Shown: piece after piece, positions 39,071 through 52,400 of the stretch | Numbering within the stretch: the first letter of the stretch is position 1 | Layout: each line of letters begins with the position of its first letter | Assembly: GCA_022575985.1 (NCBI GenBank) | Contig: JAKSXM010000007.1 | Coordinates: 67,858,501-67,922,500 of the forward strand | Direction: 5' to 3' | DNA length: 64,000 nucleotides | DNA from: Anagrus nilaparvatae | Taxonomy: Eukaryota; Arthropoda; Insecta; Hymenoptera; Mymaridae | Notes under the pieces: model-generated | Told to the model about the DNA's origin: nothing | The model's input: the letters and a program-made list of their open reading frames with translations, nothing else | Database searches by the model: none | Translations under genes and position numbers: made by a program

Positions 39071-40488
39071 ATGTTTTATTAAGTTTTATTAAATCTTTGC
39101 AGCATTACCTAACTGTAAATAATTTTTTTTTTTTTAATAAATTAAAAAAAAAGAAAAGGTTTAAATAAAAATCAATTTGTTTATTTCTATTATAAAAACT
39201 TTATTATTATTATTTTTATTTAACAAGTTTTATTTAAACTACTTACAATTTTAATTTTTTGATTATATTTTAAATATATATAGCATCTCTAATGTTTCAA
39301 AAATGCAATATATAAACTTACAAATTTTTTTTGTAAAAAATAATTTTTTTATGAAATTTCTAATATTTCAATGATCAATGCCTACTTTTTTATAGACTGG
39401 ATCATTTGCTTTAAGTAAATAATATATGACTCAGAAAATTTTATAAATATTTTCAATATTTTTATTATTAATAAATTATTTAAAAATTTTTAAATTTTTT
39501 TCTATTCACTTTATCTTATAAAATAAAATTTTAAGTATCTTCTATTTACGAAACTAATTATCTAAATTAAGCAAGCATTTTAATATATTACAAATTTAAG
39601 TTCTGAAATTAAGCAATATTAATCGCCTAAATTTGAACTACCTATTATCAAAACTTTTTTAAGAGGAAGAATTTTTTTAGAAGTCTATTTAATATAGACT
39701 TCTTTATTAACTATAACTATTAAATATAAAATGTACAAATGTATAAATAGTATAACATTCTTTTTTTTTTTATCAAAGAATTAGATAATTACAATTTGCA
39801 ATTTAAAAAATCGCATCGATCAGACTTTTTTTTTAAATGTATTTTAAAGCAATTTTACATATTACATTCAAGCTTTCATTAATACATTTTTCTAAATTAT
39901 TCATTTCAATGGCATTAATATAACATTCTTATTATAATACTAACATTTATTTTTTCTAATTTTAAAAAATGAAGGCAATGGATATGCTTTGTCTGTATAC
40001 TTCTGTGAGAAAAAATGCAAGATTATATTTTAATAATATAAATAGTATAAATCACAGAAAACAAAATTTTTTTTTAAAAGGAATTTTTTTATGTAAATAT
40101 TTTATAAATATACTTACAAAATTACCAAATGGTTAAAAAAATTTATAGGGTAAATTATACCTTTCGAAAATAACATTTGTTTAGTTTGAAATTTATAAAT
40201 ATTGTAAAATATTTTAGTCTCCAAATATTAGTCTTTTTTTTGAAAATACAAAAATAATAAATTAATTACAGTAATAAATTTTAATCGCTTCTTAAAAATA
40301 TTACTATTTACAGCTTATGATTTACAAAAACTAAATAATATAACTAGATAAATATTAATTTTACAATATATATCACAATGAGAAATTTGCCAAATGCATT
40401 TTATAACATTTGTTTTGGCTTTCATACTTTTAAAAATTTATAAATACGTACATATTTATAAAAATAGTCTATTTTTTTTTTTTTTAAT
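39071..40488. other. Convergent 3' regions of AIMP2 and sidekick
   Basis: This 1.4-kb AT-rich stretch separates two converging stop codons. AIMP2 has an AATAAA near 39136 and probably ends close to it. The remainder likely holds the long sidekick 3' untranslated region on the minus strand. No open frame of note and no recognised repeat was seen. Confidence 0.5.
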
Positions 40489-43400
40489 TTATACAAATGA
40501 AGAAAATCCAGGTAAAGGTGCTCTCGACCTTGCCATATTGTTCATAATAATTTGACCACCATTTAAACTAACTACAGCACTTCCTTCTGGTTCAGAATCC
40601 GTATATGAAGAGTAATTTCGCACAGGTTTTTGACGTTTCCAAGATTGTCTTAATGAATCATTTACATTTGCGTAATGATTAACAAATGAGTGTGGATCTG
40701 ATTGCACACTTTCATTTTCACTTTCGGAACCCTACATGTAAAAATAAAATTTATAAGAAAATTCTGAATTCCAAAGAAATTTTAAATCAAGGTATACAAA
40801 CCTGAGAGTCTGTTGAACTGATTTCTGATGGTTTTTCAGTAACGCTGCTATCATCAGGGTTTTCATCATAGCCCTTTAAGCTCTCTTCGTCACTGTGATA
40901 AGCAACTGAAGCAGGAGATGGTCTTGGAGGTGATTTACCTCCATAGACTGGAGGCATAGGTGGATGCATATTTTTTCTACTTAAAGTACTTCTTTTTCCT
41001 AACGTTCCATTTGAAATACTAGTAAGTCCATTACTTTGACGAGATCGATATAATTCTAAATCTGATTCTTGTCTATCGTCAATATCCATAGCCATTGATT
41101 CCTCAAGAGCTTTCTGTGCTTCTTCTAAAAAATTTATCAGTTAATTATATACATGTAATAAAATTTATTTGTATGAACCCCAAAATATTGTTCAAATTTT
41201 TTTTGATTTCACTTATTTAATATATAAATGATAGTAAAAAAAATAACAATATTTTGCGAGTATATTTTAATTTAATTTAATTCTTACGTTTGTATTTAAA
41301 ACTTTTGCTTTTAACACAAAGTACTGATACAACCATAATAATAATAACAACAGATCCTGCAGCTAATGAGACTGCAAACCAAGTTTGTCTAAAGAACGGT
41401 TGTTGTAGATATGCATAATCCATGTATAACTTGGACGGTGTTAAAATCTATAAAAATTATTTAGCCAATAAAAAAATAAGTAAAAATACAAATATTTAAA
41501 AAGTAACATAAAACATACTGTTTCGTTTGAATATACCGGATAACTAATTCCATATCGATTATAAGCGATAACTCTAAATATATATGATGTTGATGGTAAT
41601 AGATTTTGATATGATACGCTATATTCTATTAGTAATCCATTGCTTGTTCTTACAATAGTCTGCCATTGTGAATCATCTGTAATAAAAATTTTTTTTTTTA
41701 AATTATTTAAGAAAATATATTAAACAGACAATAGTTTTAATACAGTACAGATACAAATAAGCTAAAATGCAAGTAAGTTTGCTATACAAGTAACACTGTA
41801 AGTCCCATTAATTGCATTTTTATACAAAATAAATAATAAAACCTTAGGCAATAATATTATTATGAGATTTTGAAAAGCTGAAACAATTTACAATAGTGGC
41901 TAAGACAAGAACATTTAGCGTCACGAAAAATTAATGAAAAAAAGATTTTTTTTTTATACATAATAGTTTTGCCTCTATCAATCCTTATTCCTGTTAGTTT
42001 TAAAATTTAATGCTGAAATAGAAAATAAGGATTAGTAAGAGAGCGCTTATAACGTGCTAAGTAGCTTTAAGGGACGATATCGACACATTTTGTTACTATT
42101 TATTTTATAACCAATTAATACAATTTCAAAAAATATTAAAAAAAAAGAAAATGTATTTTTTTTTTTAATTCTAAATTGTTTATGTTTTAACAAAAGTTCA
42201 ATATTAATGATTGACATGCAATCATAACTAAAAAATTTTATTTACTAAATTTTTTTTAATGGGTAAAACAAAGTTAGTTTTCAGACATTCAGCAAATTAT
42301 ATTCAATGCAAAAAGCCACTGTTTAAGAAAACCGAAACTTACAATGCTGCCAACCATCTCTTGCTGTGGTGTGTCGAATAAAATAAAATAAAATAAAATT
42401 TAAATTAATTGATAAATATAATGTTAAGTTAAACCTTAAAATATATATATATATATATGCAATATAAATATATATGTGAAAATATAAATAAAGTAAAAAA
42501 AAATTACCTTTACTCTTTGTCTCAATGTAATAGCCTAAAATTGGTCCTTTTCCAGTAAAACCATTGGTCCATTGTAAATCAACACTTGAAACAGTTTTAT
42601 CAACTAATAAATTACTTGGTGGTAAAGGTGAACCCTCTTGAGGACCTGTTGTAACATTTCCTGATACTGCTGGTCCAGCATCAATTGTTTCAGCTTGAAC
42701 ACTAAAAGTATATGCAACCTTTTCTTCTAAGGGTTGTACTAACAAGTTTGTTGTTGTTACTTTTTGCTTAACTTGTTTGCTAAAGCCTAAAACATTAAAT
42801 TTTGATTAAAATTTATAAAAAAAAATGTTTGAAAAAAAATGTTTGAAAAAAAATGTTTGAAAAAACTTACGGTCATTTTGTTGGGCTGTTTTGTAAGAAA
42901 CAACATATCCAACAATTTCACCATTTCTCATTTTAGGAGGATCCCAAGAAACTTTAAGACTTGTAAGTGTAATTTCACTAAACGTTAGATTTTGAGGTGG
43001 ACCAGGTAAATCCTGTAAGTTATAATGCTCAGTTTAATAAAAGTTACTGATAAATAAAATTTCTTGTCAAATTAATTAATTAAAGTCTTACTTGTTTTGT
43101 TCTAACAGTTATTGGAGGAGAGCGAGGACCATCTCCAGCAGGATTAAAAGCTAATACTTGAATTCGATATTCTGTAAATTTATCCAAAAATACTAAGCTA
43201 TAAGCAGTATTAGGTGCTGGAACAACTTCTATTTCTTCTTCTACTTTCTTTTCTAATTCTTGAGGAGAATCCGTGGCCAAGTAGAATATCTAAATTAAAA
43301 ATTGTTTGTTTTTTAAAAATGAAATTTCAAAAATAGCTTTAGTAATATATTTAATATTAAAGAAAATGGTTTTGCCGAATGCTGAATTACGCAATGAGAC

Positions 43401-46400
43401 ATTTTTTTTCTTATAATTGGCCAATAATAACTTGTTTCCCTGCAACACGTGTTTTCCCGCGACCGAAAAAAATCATATAAGACTTTAAAAAAGAAAGCCC
43501 AACATTGTAGTTTACTAATGTTATTTACGTGCAATTTGCCATTTGGTATAATTTAAAAAAATTAGGTTTAGTATTTTAAATATCTTAATTTCACAATAAC
43601 TCGCTTTTTTTCAATAAAAAACTAAAATTGTTTTTTCTGATCACCTTCCAGAAAGCACTTCTTTTCTGGCCATTAGTACAGTCGTGAAAGAATTCAAATT
43701 GGTAAAATTCTAAATCAAGTTTCTTTGTTGCATTATTTTCTTGGATGGGTGAATAATTATGTTTGAGCATTTTCCTCACTTTGTGTTTTCCGATTAGCCA
43801 TAAATTTGTGGCCAAAACATAAAAAATTTCGTTTTTTTAAATTTCTCGTAAACAGTTAAAAATAGGAAGATTTTCTAAGAGAGCATTTTAGATGGCCAAG
43901 AATTTTACAAAAAAAAGGTCCTTATGATTTTTTTCGTAAAATTAATATTTATCATTAAAAAAACGCATTGAAAATGTCACCTTTTTTTACGAAGTTGCGC
44001 CCGGTATATATGTTACGCCCGAAACGAGGTAACGGCCGGTTCCGCGGAACGGGGCAGTCTTCAACCGGTTTAATGAAATTATGAATAAAATTTGATAAGT
44101 CAAACAAATTTTTTATCTTATAAATCATTAGTATCATTAAAAAATGTTTTTTAAATGTAAAAGAAATTAAACAAAAATTTTTTTTCTTAGAAATGTTTCT
44201 TATTTTCAATGTATTAATTTATTTAATTTGATGCCCCGTTCCGCGGAACCGGCCGGTTTGATGTCCCATTCCGTGAAACCGGCCGATTTACTGTCCGATT
44301 CCGCGGAACCGGCCGTTACCTCGTTTCGGGCGTAACATATACATAAAAACAGCGCGGGCGGGAGTGCACGTTCGGCTAAAAATTAGCCTAATCCAATTTA
44401 TTTAAGCAGTATACTAAAAAAAATTGTTGTACATGAAATTTTAAGTATTAAATAATATTTTCTCAAAATTAAAAAAAAAAAAAATAATTTTTTTATACCC
44501 TAAAACCCAAAATGAAAAAAAGCATTTTCGGAAATTTTAATGTTTTTGAAAAACGGCCAATATCATAAGAAAAATTGGAAAAAACGAAAAAAAATTTTTT
44601 GCCATGTTTTTTATGACTATTTGGCCTACTTTTCTGATAAAGCAAATTTTGATACCTCCTAGCCTTCAAAAATGGGCCGCTGATAAAAAAAAATTAATTT
44701 TTTCAAAATTTTTTAAAAGTTGTTTGTTTTTTTACTAAAATGAGTGTAATTTATCTAAAAATACAGATAGAAACTTGATTTTTTCACAATTTATAGTTTA
44801 GATGTTGCTTATTAGAGTCCAGCAAAAAAATTTTAAAAAAAGTTTTTTATTTTCCGGATATTGATGGTTTTCCAGCGAATAAAAAGTAATGCAAAATTGT
44901 TAATTATTTTTAAAATATCTTAAAAAGTATGAAGCCTAGAAAAAAATTTTTTTTTGCTAATGAAAATTGTTTTTCAATTTACAAAACTATATAGTAATCA
45001 ATTTTTTACATGAATTTTCCTTTAAAAATGAGAGCGCCTAAGAAAATAATTTTTTTTACTAAAATTTAATAATTTTTATCGCTAGAAAATTATACTTGTT
45101 CCGTTTTTTTTTCCTTTTACCTTCATAAAACCCAGGTTACCATCCTTGGGTTAAAAAATAACGTCAAATATGTCTTTATCAGGAAATTTTACTAAGGAAA
45201 TATACTAAAACAATGTTCTTGAAAGCTTATATTATTTCTTTTTCCAGAGATTTCTTTAGAAAAATTAAGAAATTCTGAAAAAGTTTGATCGGGCATAACT
45301 CGGGCAGATTAAGACCTAGGGGGCTGAAACTTCTAATTTTAAATGTATGACACTCCCTCCTCCCTTCAACATCGTAAATCTGCGGATAAGTTTTGAGAGG
45401 TTGACCTGGCCCTAGGTGAAAACCGCTTCACAAATTTTGCCTCTTATGAAATTTCGCATTTTTTTTGCTAATTTAAAATTTTTTTACTTACCTTATAGCC
45501 TAACAGTTCTCCATTCTGCATATCTGCCTGTGGAGATTTCCATTTAACTTGAACTTCAGTTGAAGAAATAGATTCAGCAGTTACTTGTTGAGGTTCTCCT
45601 GTTGGAATGGCTTCCCCTACATAAACTGTTACTGGTAAGCTTTGAGGACCTTCACCTTCGGAATTGAAGGGAACTACTATTACTTCATAGTATCTATCTT
45701 CAGTGAGATCATGTAATGTTATCTGTGTTTTCTGTAATGAATTTGAATAAAGTATGACTACTTATACTTTAGATTAAAAATTTTATGAAACTACTAAATT
45801 TCCTTACATTTATACCCATTACTTCTTCTTTAGGAGGACCAGGAAGTGCTGGAGTAAAGTCAGATACAGGCTGATAAAAAACTCGGTATCCACCTGTTTG
45901 TTCATCACCACTCCAATAAGCTGGTTCTGTTGGATTCCAATGAACTTCAATACTTGATGTGGTAATGGGGACTACTTTTAAACCCGTGATACCGCGGGAT
46001 GGCGCTAAACATGAAAATAAAAAAAATTAACATAAGTATTTGAAATCGGCGCTAACGCAAAAGCCCTAACACCTCGCGTGAAAAAGATGTTTAAAGCTTT
46101 TTTATTAACGTCTGAAATATTTGAAGGAAAAAAATATATTTTATTTACCAGCAGGCAAAGTTCTAACTTGAGCTGATTCTTCACTCCACTCTGATGGCCC
46201 CATATCATTAGTGGCTTGAATACGAAATTGGTAAAAAGTAAACGGTTTCAAATTGCTAGCGGTATATGAAGAAAGAGATGGGTCTACTCTTTCTGTTATG
46301 GTTTGAAATGGACCTGAATTTTCGGATTGTTGAACTAAATAATACCTTTAAAAAATATGTATTCTTTTATTCAAAAAATTCTTCATGATAAGAAACATAA

Positions 46401-49400
46401 TGAATTACAATATTAAACGGTAAAAATAATACCTTAAAGGAGCAAAGCCATCGCGCCCTGGTGTCCAATTAAAAGTTATTTGTCTGCTCTGAATTTGAGA
46501 TTTACTAACATTTGGCATCGATGGAGCTTGTGGGCGTTCTCTATTATTTGTTGTAAAAACTAAAGCATATGCAGTTTTACCCCAACCCAATCGACTTTGA
46601 GCAGTCACAGAAAACATATAATATTTTTCTTTTTGTAAACCAGTAGCTCTAAAATTTTAGTTTTAGATTAATACAATTTTTATAATAATTTAAATTTATT
46701 TAAAAAAATGTTAATTATTAATACTTGAAAGTTCTTGTTGTAGAGGGAAATTCTTGAGTTTGTTGATGGCTTAAAGTGCCATTCAAATAGAACATAACTT
46801 TGTAACCAAGAATTTCGCCATTTGGTTCTTCTGGTGTGTCCCATTTAATACGCGCGGTAGTAAATGTAACGTCAGGTAATGAAACATCGGAAGGTGGTCC
46901 TGGAACTGAAATTTAAAAGTGTTTTGATTATTCTTTTTCTTTAAAATTTTAATTTCATAACTATTTAATATTTAATAAAAATTTAATTAAATAACTACTT
47001 AAACATATTACTTTCAAAAACTTACCATCTTCAAATGTTTGCACTTTTATAGGAGGCACACTAAGCTCTCCATCTCCTAGTCTTGTGTAGGCTAATACTT
47101 GTACATGATATTGCACATATTTTTGAAGTTCAGTTAATGTAGTAGTAAAAGTTGCATTGCTTAGAATATTTTTGTACTGAATAGGTGATTTATTGATTTG
47201 TTGATTGTTATTTGCTTTGTAATAAACTTTGTATCCTTCAATTTGTCCATTTTGATGTTTTATAGGGACTTCGCCCCATTTTACCACAATAGTTGTTGAA
47301 GAAGTTGCATTAGCTTGTACATTTACGGGTCCAAGAGATGGTACTGAAGATAAAAAAATTTTTGCATAAAAATGATTCTAAAAAGTTGAATATTTTATTA
47401 AGTATTTTAATTCATAATGCTAACCTGATTCGCGAGTTCTTTCAACTGCTTTTGGGCTTGATGGTGATGACCCAACGTCATTATAAGCATTCATCACAAT
47501 TTCATAGAGAGCAAATTCTTCCATTTTTTCCAAAATATATGAGTTAGCTGTGTGATCTTCAATAAAAATAATTTTTGATTCATTTGTACGAGTCTCCGTA
47601 TATGTAATATTGTAGCCACGAGGGTTTCCGAACCATTCGACTTGTTGTAAAGGCTAAAAGAATTTAATCAAGGTTAATAATTATTTTAATAAACATTCAA
47701 AATATTATTATAGAAAAATAAATTACAATCCATCTGACGCGAAGTTCCGTTGCACTCATCGCTCTTACTGTAACATTTCTAGGAGGGTGGGATGGTGGTG
47801 CTTGAATTGTTTGAAATTCTTTTGTAGGTTCTGAGGGGGCCGATGCTCCAACAACATTGTTAGCAATCAATCTTAACTTATACTGCATAAAAGGTGTAAG
47901 ACCTTCAACCATTATTTTACGCGCGTCAGGATCTGTAACTTCGAAAATGGTGTGCCAAGTTGAATTTCTGGTTGTTTGAGCCTATTAACATAAAAATAAA
48001 GATAAATTAAAATTAAATTTTAAATTTTAAAGAACGGTTTAAGAAAGTTGTTGTAAAATTATATACCTGAACTGTCCACTTTGAAATTGAAGAATTTCCA
48101 TTAAAACCTGGAGTAAACTGAAGGACAATAGAAAAAGCATCAATATTTGAAAGCGCCAGTTTTGTTGGAGGTTCTGGTAAAACAGGCTCAACTCCAGATT
48201 GTATCGTAGCTACAGTAGGTTCACCAGGACCCTTTGAAGTCCAAGCTAATACTTCAAATGTATAATGAGTTGTAGCCTGAAGACGTTCTACTTTAGTTTG
48301 CAATGTATCAGACGTAAAATTCTTTATTTGTAAAGTCTCTGGTTTATCTTTAATCATATATTTTAATTGGTATATTGTGAGAATTCCATTAACTTCTCGG
48401 GGTGGACGCCATCTGACTGTTAATTCTCGGTCGCTCACGTTTAGAAATTGAAGATTTTCTACTTTACTTGGAACTAAAATGCAAAAATTTTTATCAAAAA
48501 ATGCAGTTAAGAATACCTAAATAAATTGAAATTGTAAAATTAAAAATTACCGTCTTCAGTTGTTCTAACAGAAACAGGAATACTTCTTTCACCATCTCCA
48601 GGGTTAGTAAAGCATAATACTGTAACGTTATATTTTGTGAATTTCTTTAAATTATCAACAACAGCACTTTGTTCTGCTTGTGGGTCAAATAAATTGGGTG
48701 CTACTGTTACTTGTGTATATTCGTTTTCTTCTCCAAAACCACCGTTCCACCATGCTTGAATTTTGTAACCTTGATTTATTCCATTAATTTTTTGTGGATT
48801 TGGTGGTTTCCATCTAACCATTATTGCAGTTGAATTTATTGGCTTTGCATGAACTTCAGTTGGCGGTGCTTCCGGAACTAAATAAAGAAAAATAACGTTT
48901 AAAAAAAAACGTTTAATTGCAATAAAAATTAATAAAGTAAAATTATAGAATATTACCTCCTTCTTTAGTTTTGATTTTTAATTCGTTTGAAAAAACGCCT
49001 ACTCCTTTTTCATTATATGATGCTATTTGTACAATGTAGTCCTTCCAAGTTATCAAGTCAGTGATTAAATAATTTCTTTGAGCTTCATTGTTAATTTTTT
49101 GGGTTAACCAAGGAGTCTCATTATAACCGTTCAATTTATAACGTAAAACGTAACCCAATATATGACCGTTTCTGAATTCTTCAGCAGGAAGTTGCCACTG
49201 AGTTATTATTTCGGAAGACGAACGCGCTGATCCGATAAAACCCAATGGAGGCCCAGAAGGTGCTATTTTGTTTAAAAAAATATATTAGTCAGCAATCGAA
49301 TCAAGCTAATTGATTATGAATAAATTAAAATATCTCACGTTCTTGCGGAAGTTTGACAATATTGCTTGGTTCTGAACTTGAGCCCTCTCCAACGCTATTT

Positions 49401-52400
49401 ACAGCGCTAACTCGAAATTGATAAGAAGCCGATGCTTTAAGATCTTCTATTAAAATCCATCTAGAATTACTAGATACGTTCGAATATTCAGTAACCCAAT
49501 TTATTGAAAAATCTCCAATAGGTCCTGAAATTAAATATTTAAACGTAAAATTTGATAAATTTTTATAAAACTACCTAAATAAAATTATTAATTTACCAAT
49601 TTCTGGTACTTCGCGTCTTTGTACAATAAAAGATTTAATAGGACTATTTCCATCAAATCCAGGCACCCAACTAACATTAATCGTTCTTGGTGATATTTCT
49701 TCAACTCTTGATGCAACAACATTTATTGGTGGAAACGGTAATTCAATGACACTTAAACGAGCAATACGGGTTTCATTACCACCAGGAGAAACAACGGAAC
49801 ACATATAAGCACCAACATCAGATGCACGTACCGCAACGATTTTTAATGTACCATCATCTTGCATTTTAATTCTCGTACTTGTGTTAATAACTCTGGAAAA
49901 TTTATTAATAATTTAATGTTTTTATTTATTTAATTAATGAAAATTTATTAAAAATTTCTTCATGCATTAAAATACAGCATTTAGTTAATTATATAACTTA
50001 CTGATTATTATGAAACCATTCAATTTCATATTTAATACTAGGATCATTAGAAACTTGACATTGTAATTCAGCTGTGTGACCCAAAAGTACAGCTTGATCA
50101 ACAGGTGGTTGTATGATTTTTGTTCTTACTAAAATTATCATTAATTAATTAATTGAAACTTGGAATAATAAAAATAGCAAAAAAATATTGCTTACCAACA
50201 ACAGAAACATAAGCCGAACCATTAACAGAACCAGCATCATTAGCACGTAAACATGAATATTTACCAGCATCTGTTTGTTTAGCATCTGATATTATTAAAT
50301 CACCATTTTCCATTAATTTTATTCTGTCATTTACTTCAATTGGTATTGTGTCTAAATTAATGTAATGAAATTTTAAATAATGAAATTTAGATATTTTATT
50401 AATTTTAATGAAATATTTATTTTTTTATTTTTACCATTAAAAAACCATGTGATATTTGGTGGTGGTGATGCAATAACACGACAATTTATTGTTGCATCTT
50501 TCCCATCGAGTACTGTTAAATTTTGTGGTCCTAATTCCATTATTGGTATCGATGCTATAAAATAAATTATTTTTTATTAATTTATGGACTGAAAATTATT
50601 ATTTAATAACTACAAAATTCAAAATTTATGTTTATGGTAAAGAAAATTACACAATTTAATAAAAAAAAACATGCAATAACGAAAAAATATAGTACAGCAT
50701 AATAATTTTTTGCAAACTAATTGCTCTAAATGTACAAAAAATGTGAACAAAAAAAATTGTATTTCTACACTGTCAAAAATTCTTTGGTGAGTTTCAAAAC
50801 AGTAAGACACACCTAAAGATTAATAACAGTGTAGTTTATAGGTATAATTATACATAAGTACTTTGTTTTTTTTTACAATTTAAGTAAGTACATTGCAAAT
50901 TGCGTGAGCTTACTGTTAATTATAATAAACAGTAAGTAATATATATTTTTTTAAAAAGTGTAAAAATAAGCCTTGAAAATATTCTTGTTCTTTTTACAAT
51001 ACATTAAATTTTTTTTTATCAGTAAAAAAATTTTTGTTGTTGCTATTTTAGGTATTTATTTACTGATAATAATATATATAAGTGTGATTAATAAATTTTT
51101 TAATAGACAAACATTAAAAAACGAGGCATGTAAATAATTGAACATAAAAATTAAAAAAGCTGGGTAAATAAAAAAGTTATCGTATAAATTTTTTTGAAGA
51201 ATGTGAATTTAAAAAATTTTTGAAATTATATTAAGTAATAATATAATATAATGGGCGCTATCAATCATCATCATAAAATAATTCTTGTTAATTTTGGGCA
51301 CAATGAACCCTCATACGTCTAATAAATATAAAAATCAATAACTTTATTTTCTTGCTTTTTTTTTAAAGCATTTTTAAGACATACGAATTTTTATATGGGA
51401 TGATTCATCTAATTTTGATCGATTTTTTTGCCTGAGGCTGAATAATATATAGAATTTTCTTGAGCGCATTTGAATCAATAAACGCAAATTTGTGATTTGA
51501 GTTGCATTTTTTTTTTTCTTTTTTGGTTTACAATTGTAAATTTTTCATTCAAAAATGTTAAGGTAACGCATTTATTGAGAATACAGTTTTAAGCACAAAA
51601 TACACTCTTTTGGTCACTGTGCAGAAAAAATATTAATTTGCGAGTTCAAAATTTCTTTATAAAATATTTCATTAGACATAAAATTATTTTTCACCAAAAT
51701 TCAGGTCAATAATTTAATTTTTAATTATCCTCGCTGTTCTAAAATAAAAATTCTAAGCAAATTTCTATTAATATGAAAATTTATTAGGTCAAATCTAAGC
51801 AAAATTATCTACAAAAAAAATACGTCAAAATTTTCTGAATCAGCCCAAATACTCAAAAATTTATTTTAACAAAATTTCAAACAAACAAACATTCAAATTA
51901 AACAAAACACATAAATTATAAAAAATGTTGTCCTATAAAAATATTCAAGTGACTAACAATAAATCTCGCAATAAATACACTGTAAAAAATTCTGCACCCA
52001 AATTTATTACCTGGATAAATTTTTTACAGTGTAATTTATTTGACCAAAAATATAATATTTTTTGTTTTAAAAAACATTGTTTATAAAATAATTCATGCAC
52101 ACGTCAAACACATAAAACACAAATAAACAAATAACGTGCTTTTTTTGACACATAAAAAATTGTATTTATAAATTTGCTTGCAAAATATACAAAAAAAAAT
52201 ACAAGACAAAAAATTAAAAAAAAAACATTGCCACCATCACTTTTTTTTTGTTCTTATTTATTATGCAAAATCGTGATCGTCGTGTTGATAAGATGCGATT
52301 TTTTTGTTGCTTTTTTTGGTATTTTCATATACAAGCATTGATTTTAAGAAAAATCAAAATATAAATTGCGAGATAAATTTTAAAATATAATAAGCGTAAT

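Noticed and set aside
42440..42478. AT dinucleotide-rich stretch as a possible origin or control element
   Set aside because: Simple (TA)n and related microsatellite sequence, common throughout the window.
43955..44209. 84-codon minus-strand frame with PVPRNRPLPRFGRN
   Set aside because: Its better-looking part is the palindromic end of the MITE; the rest is low-complexity intron.
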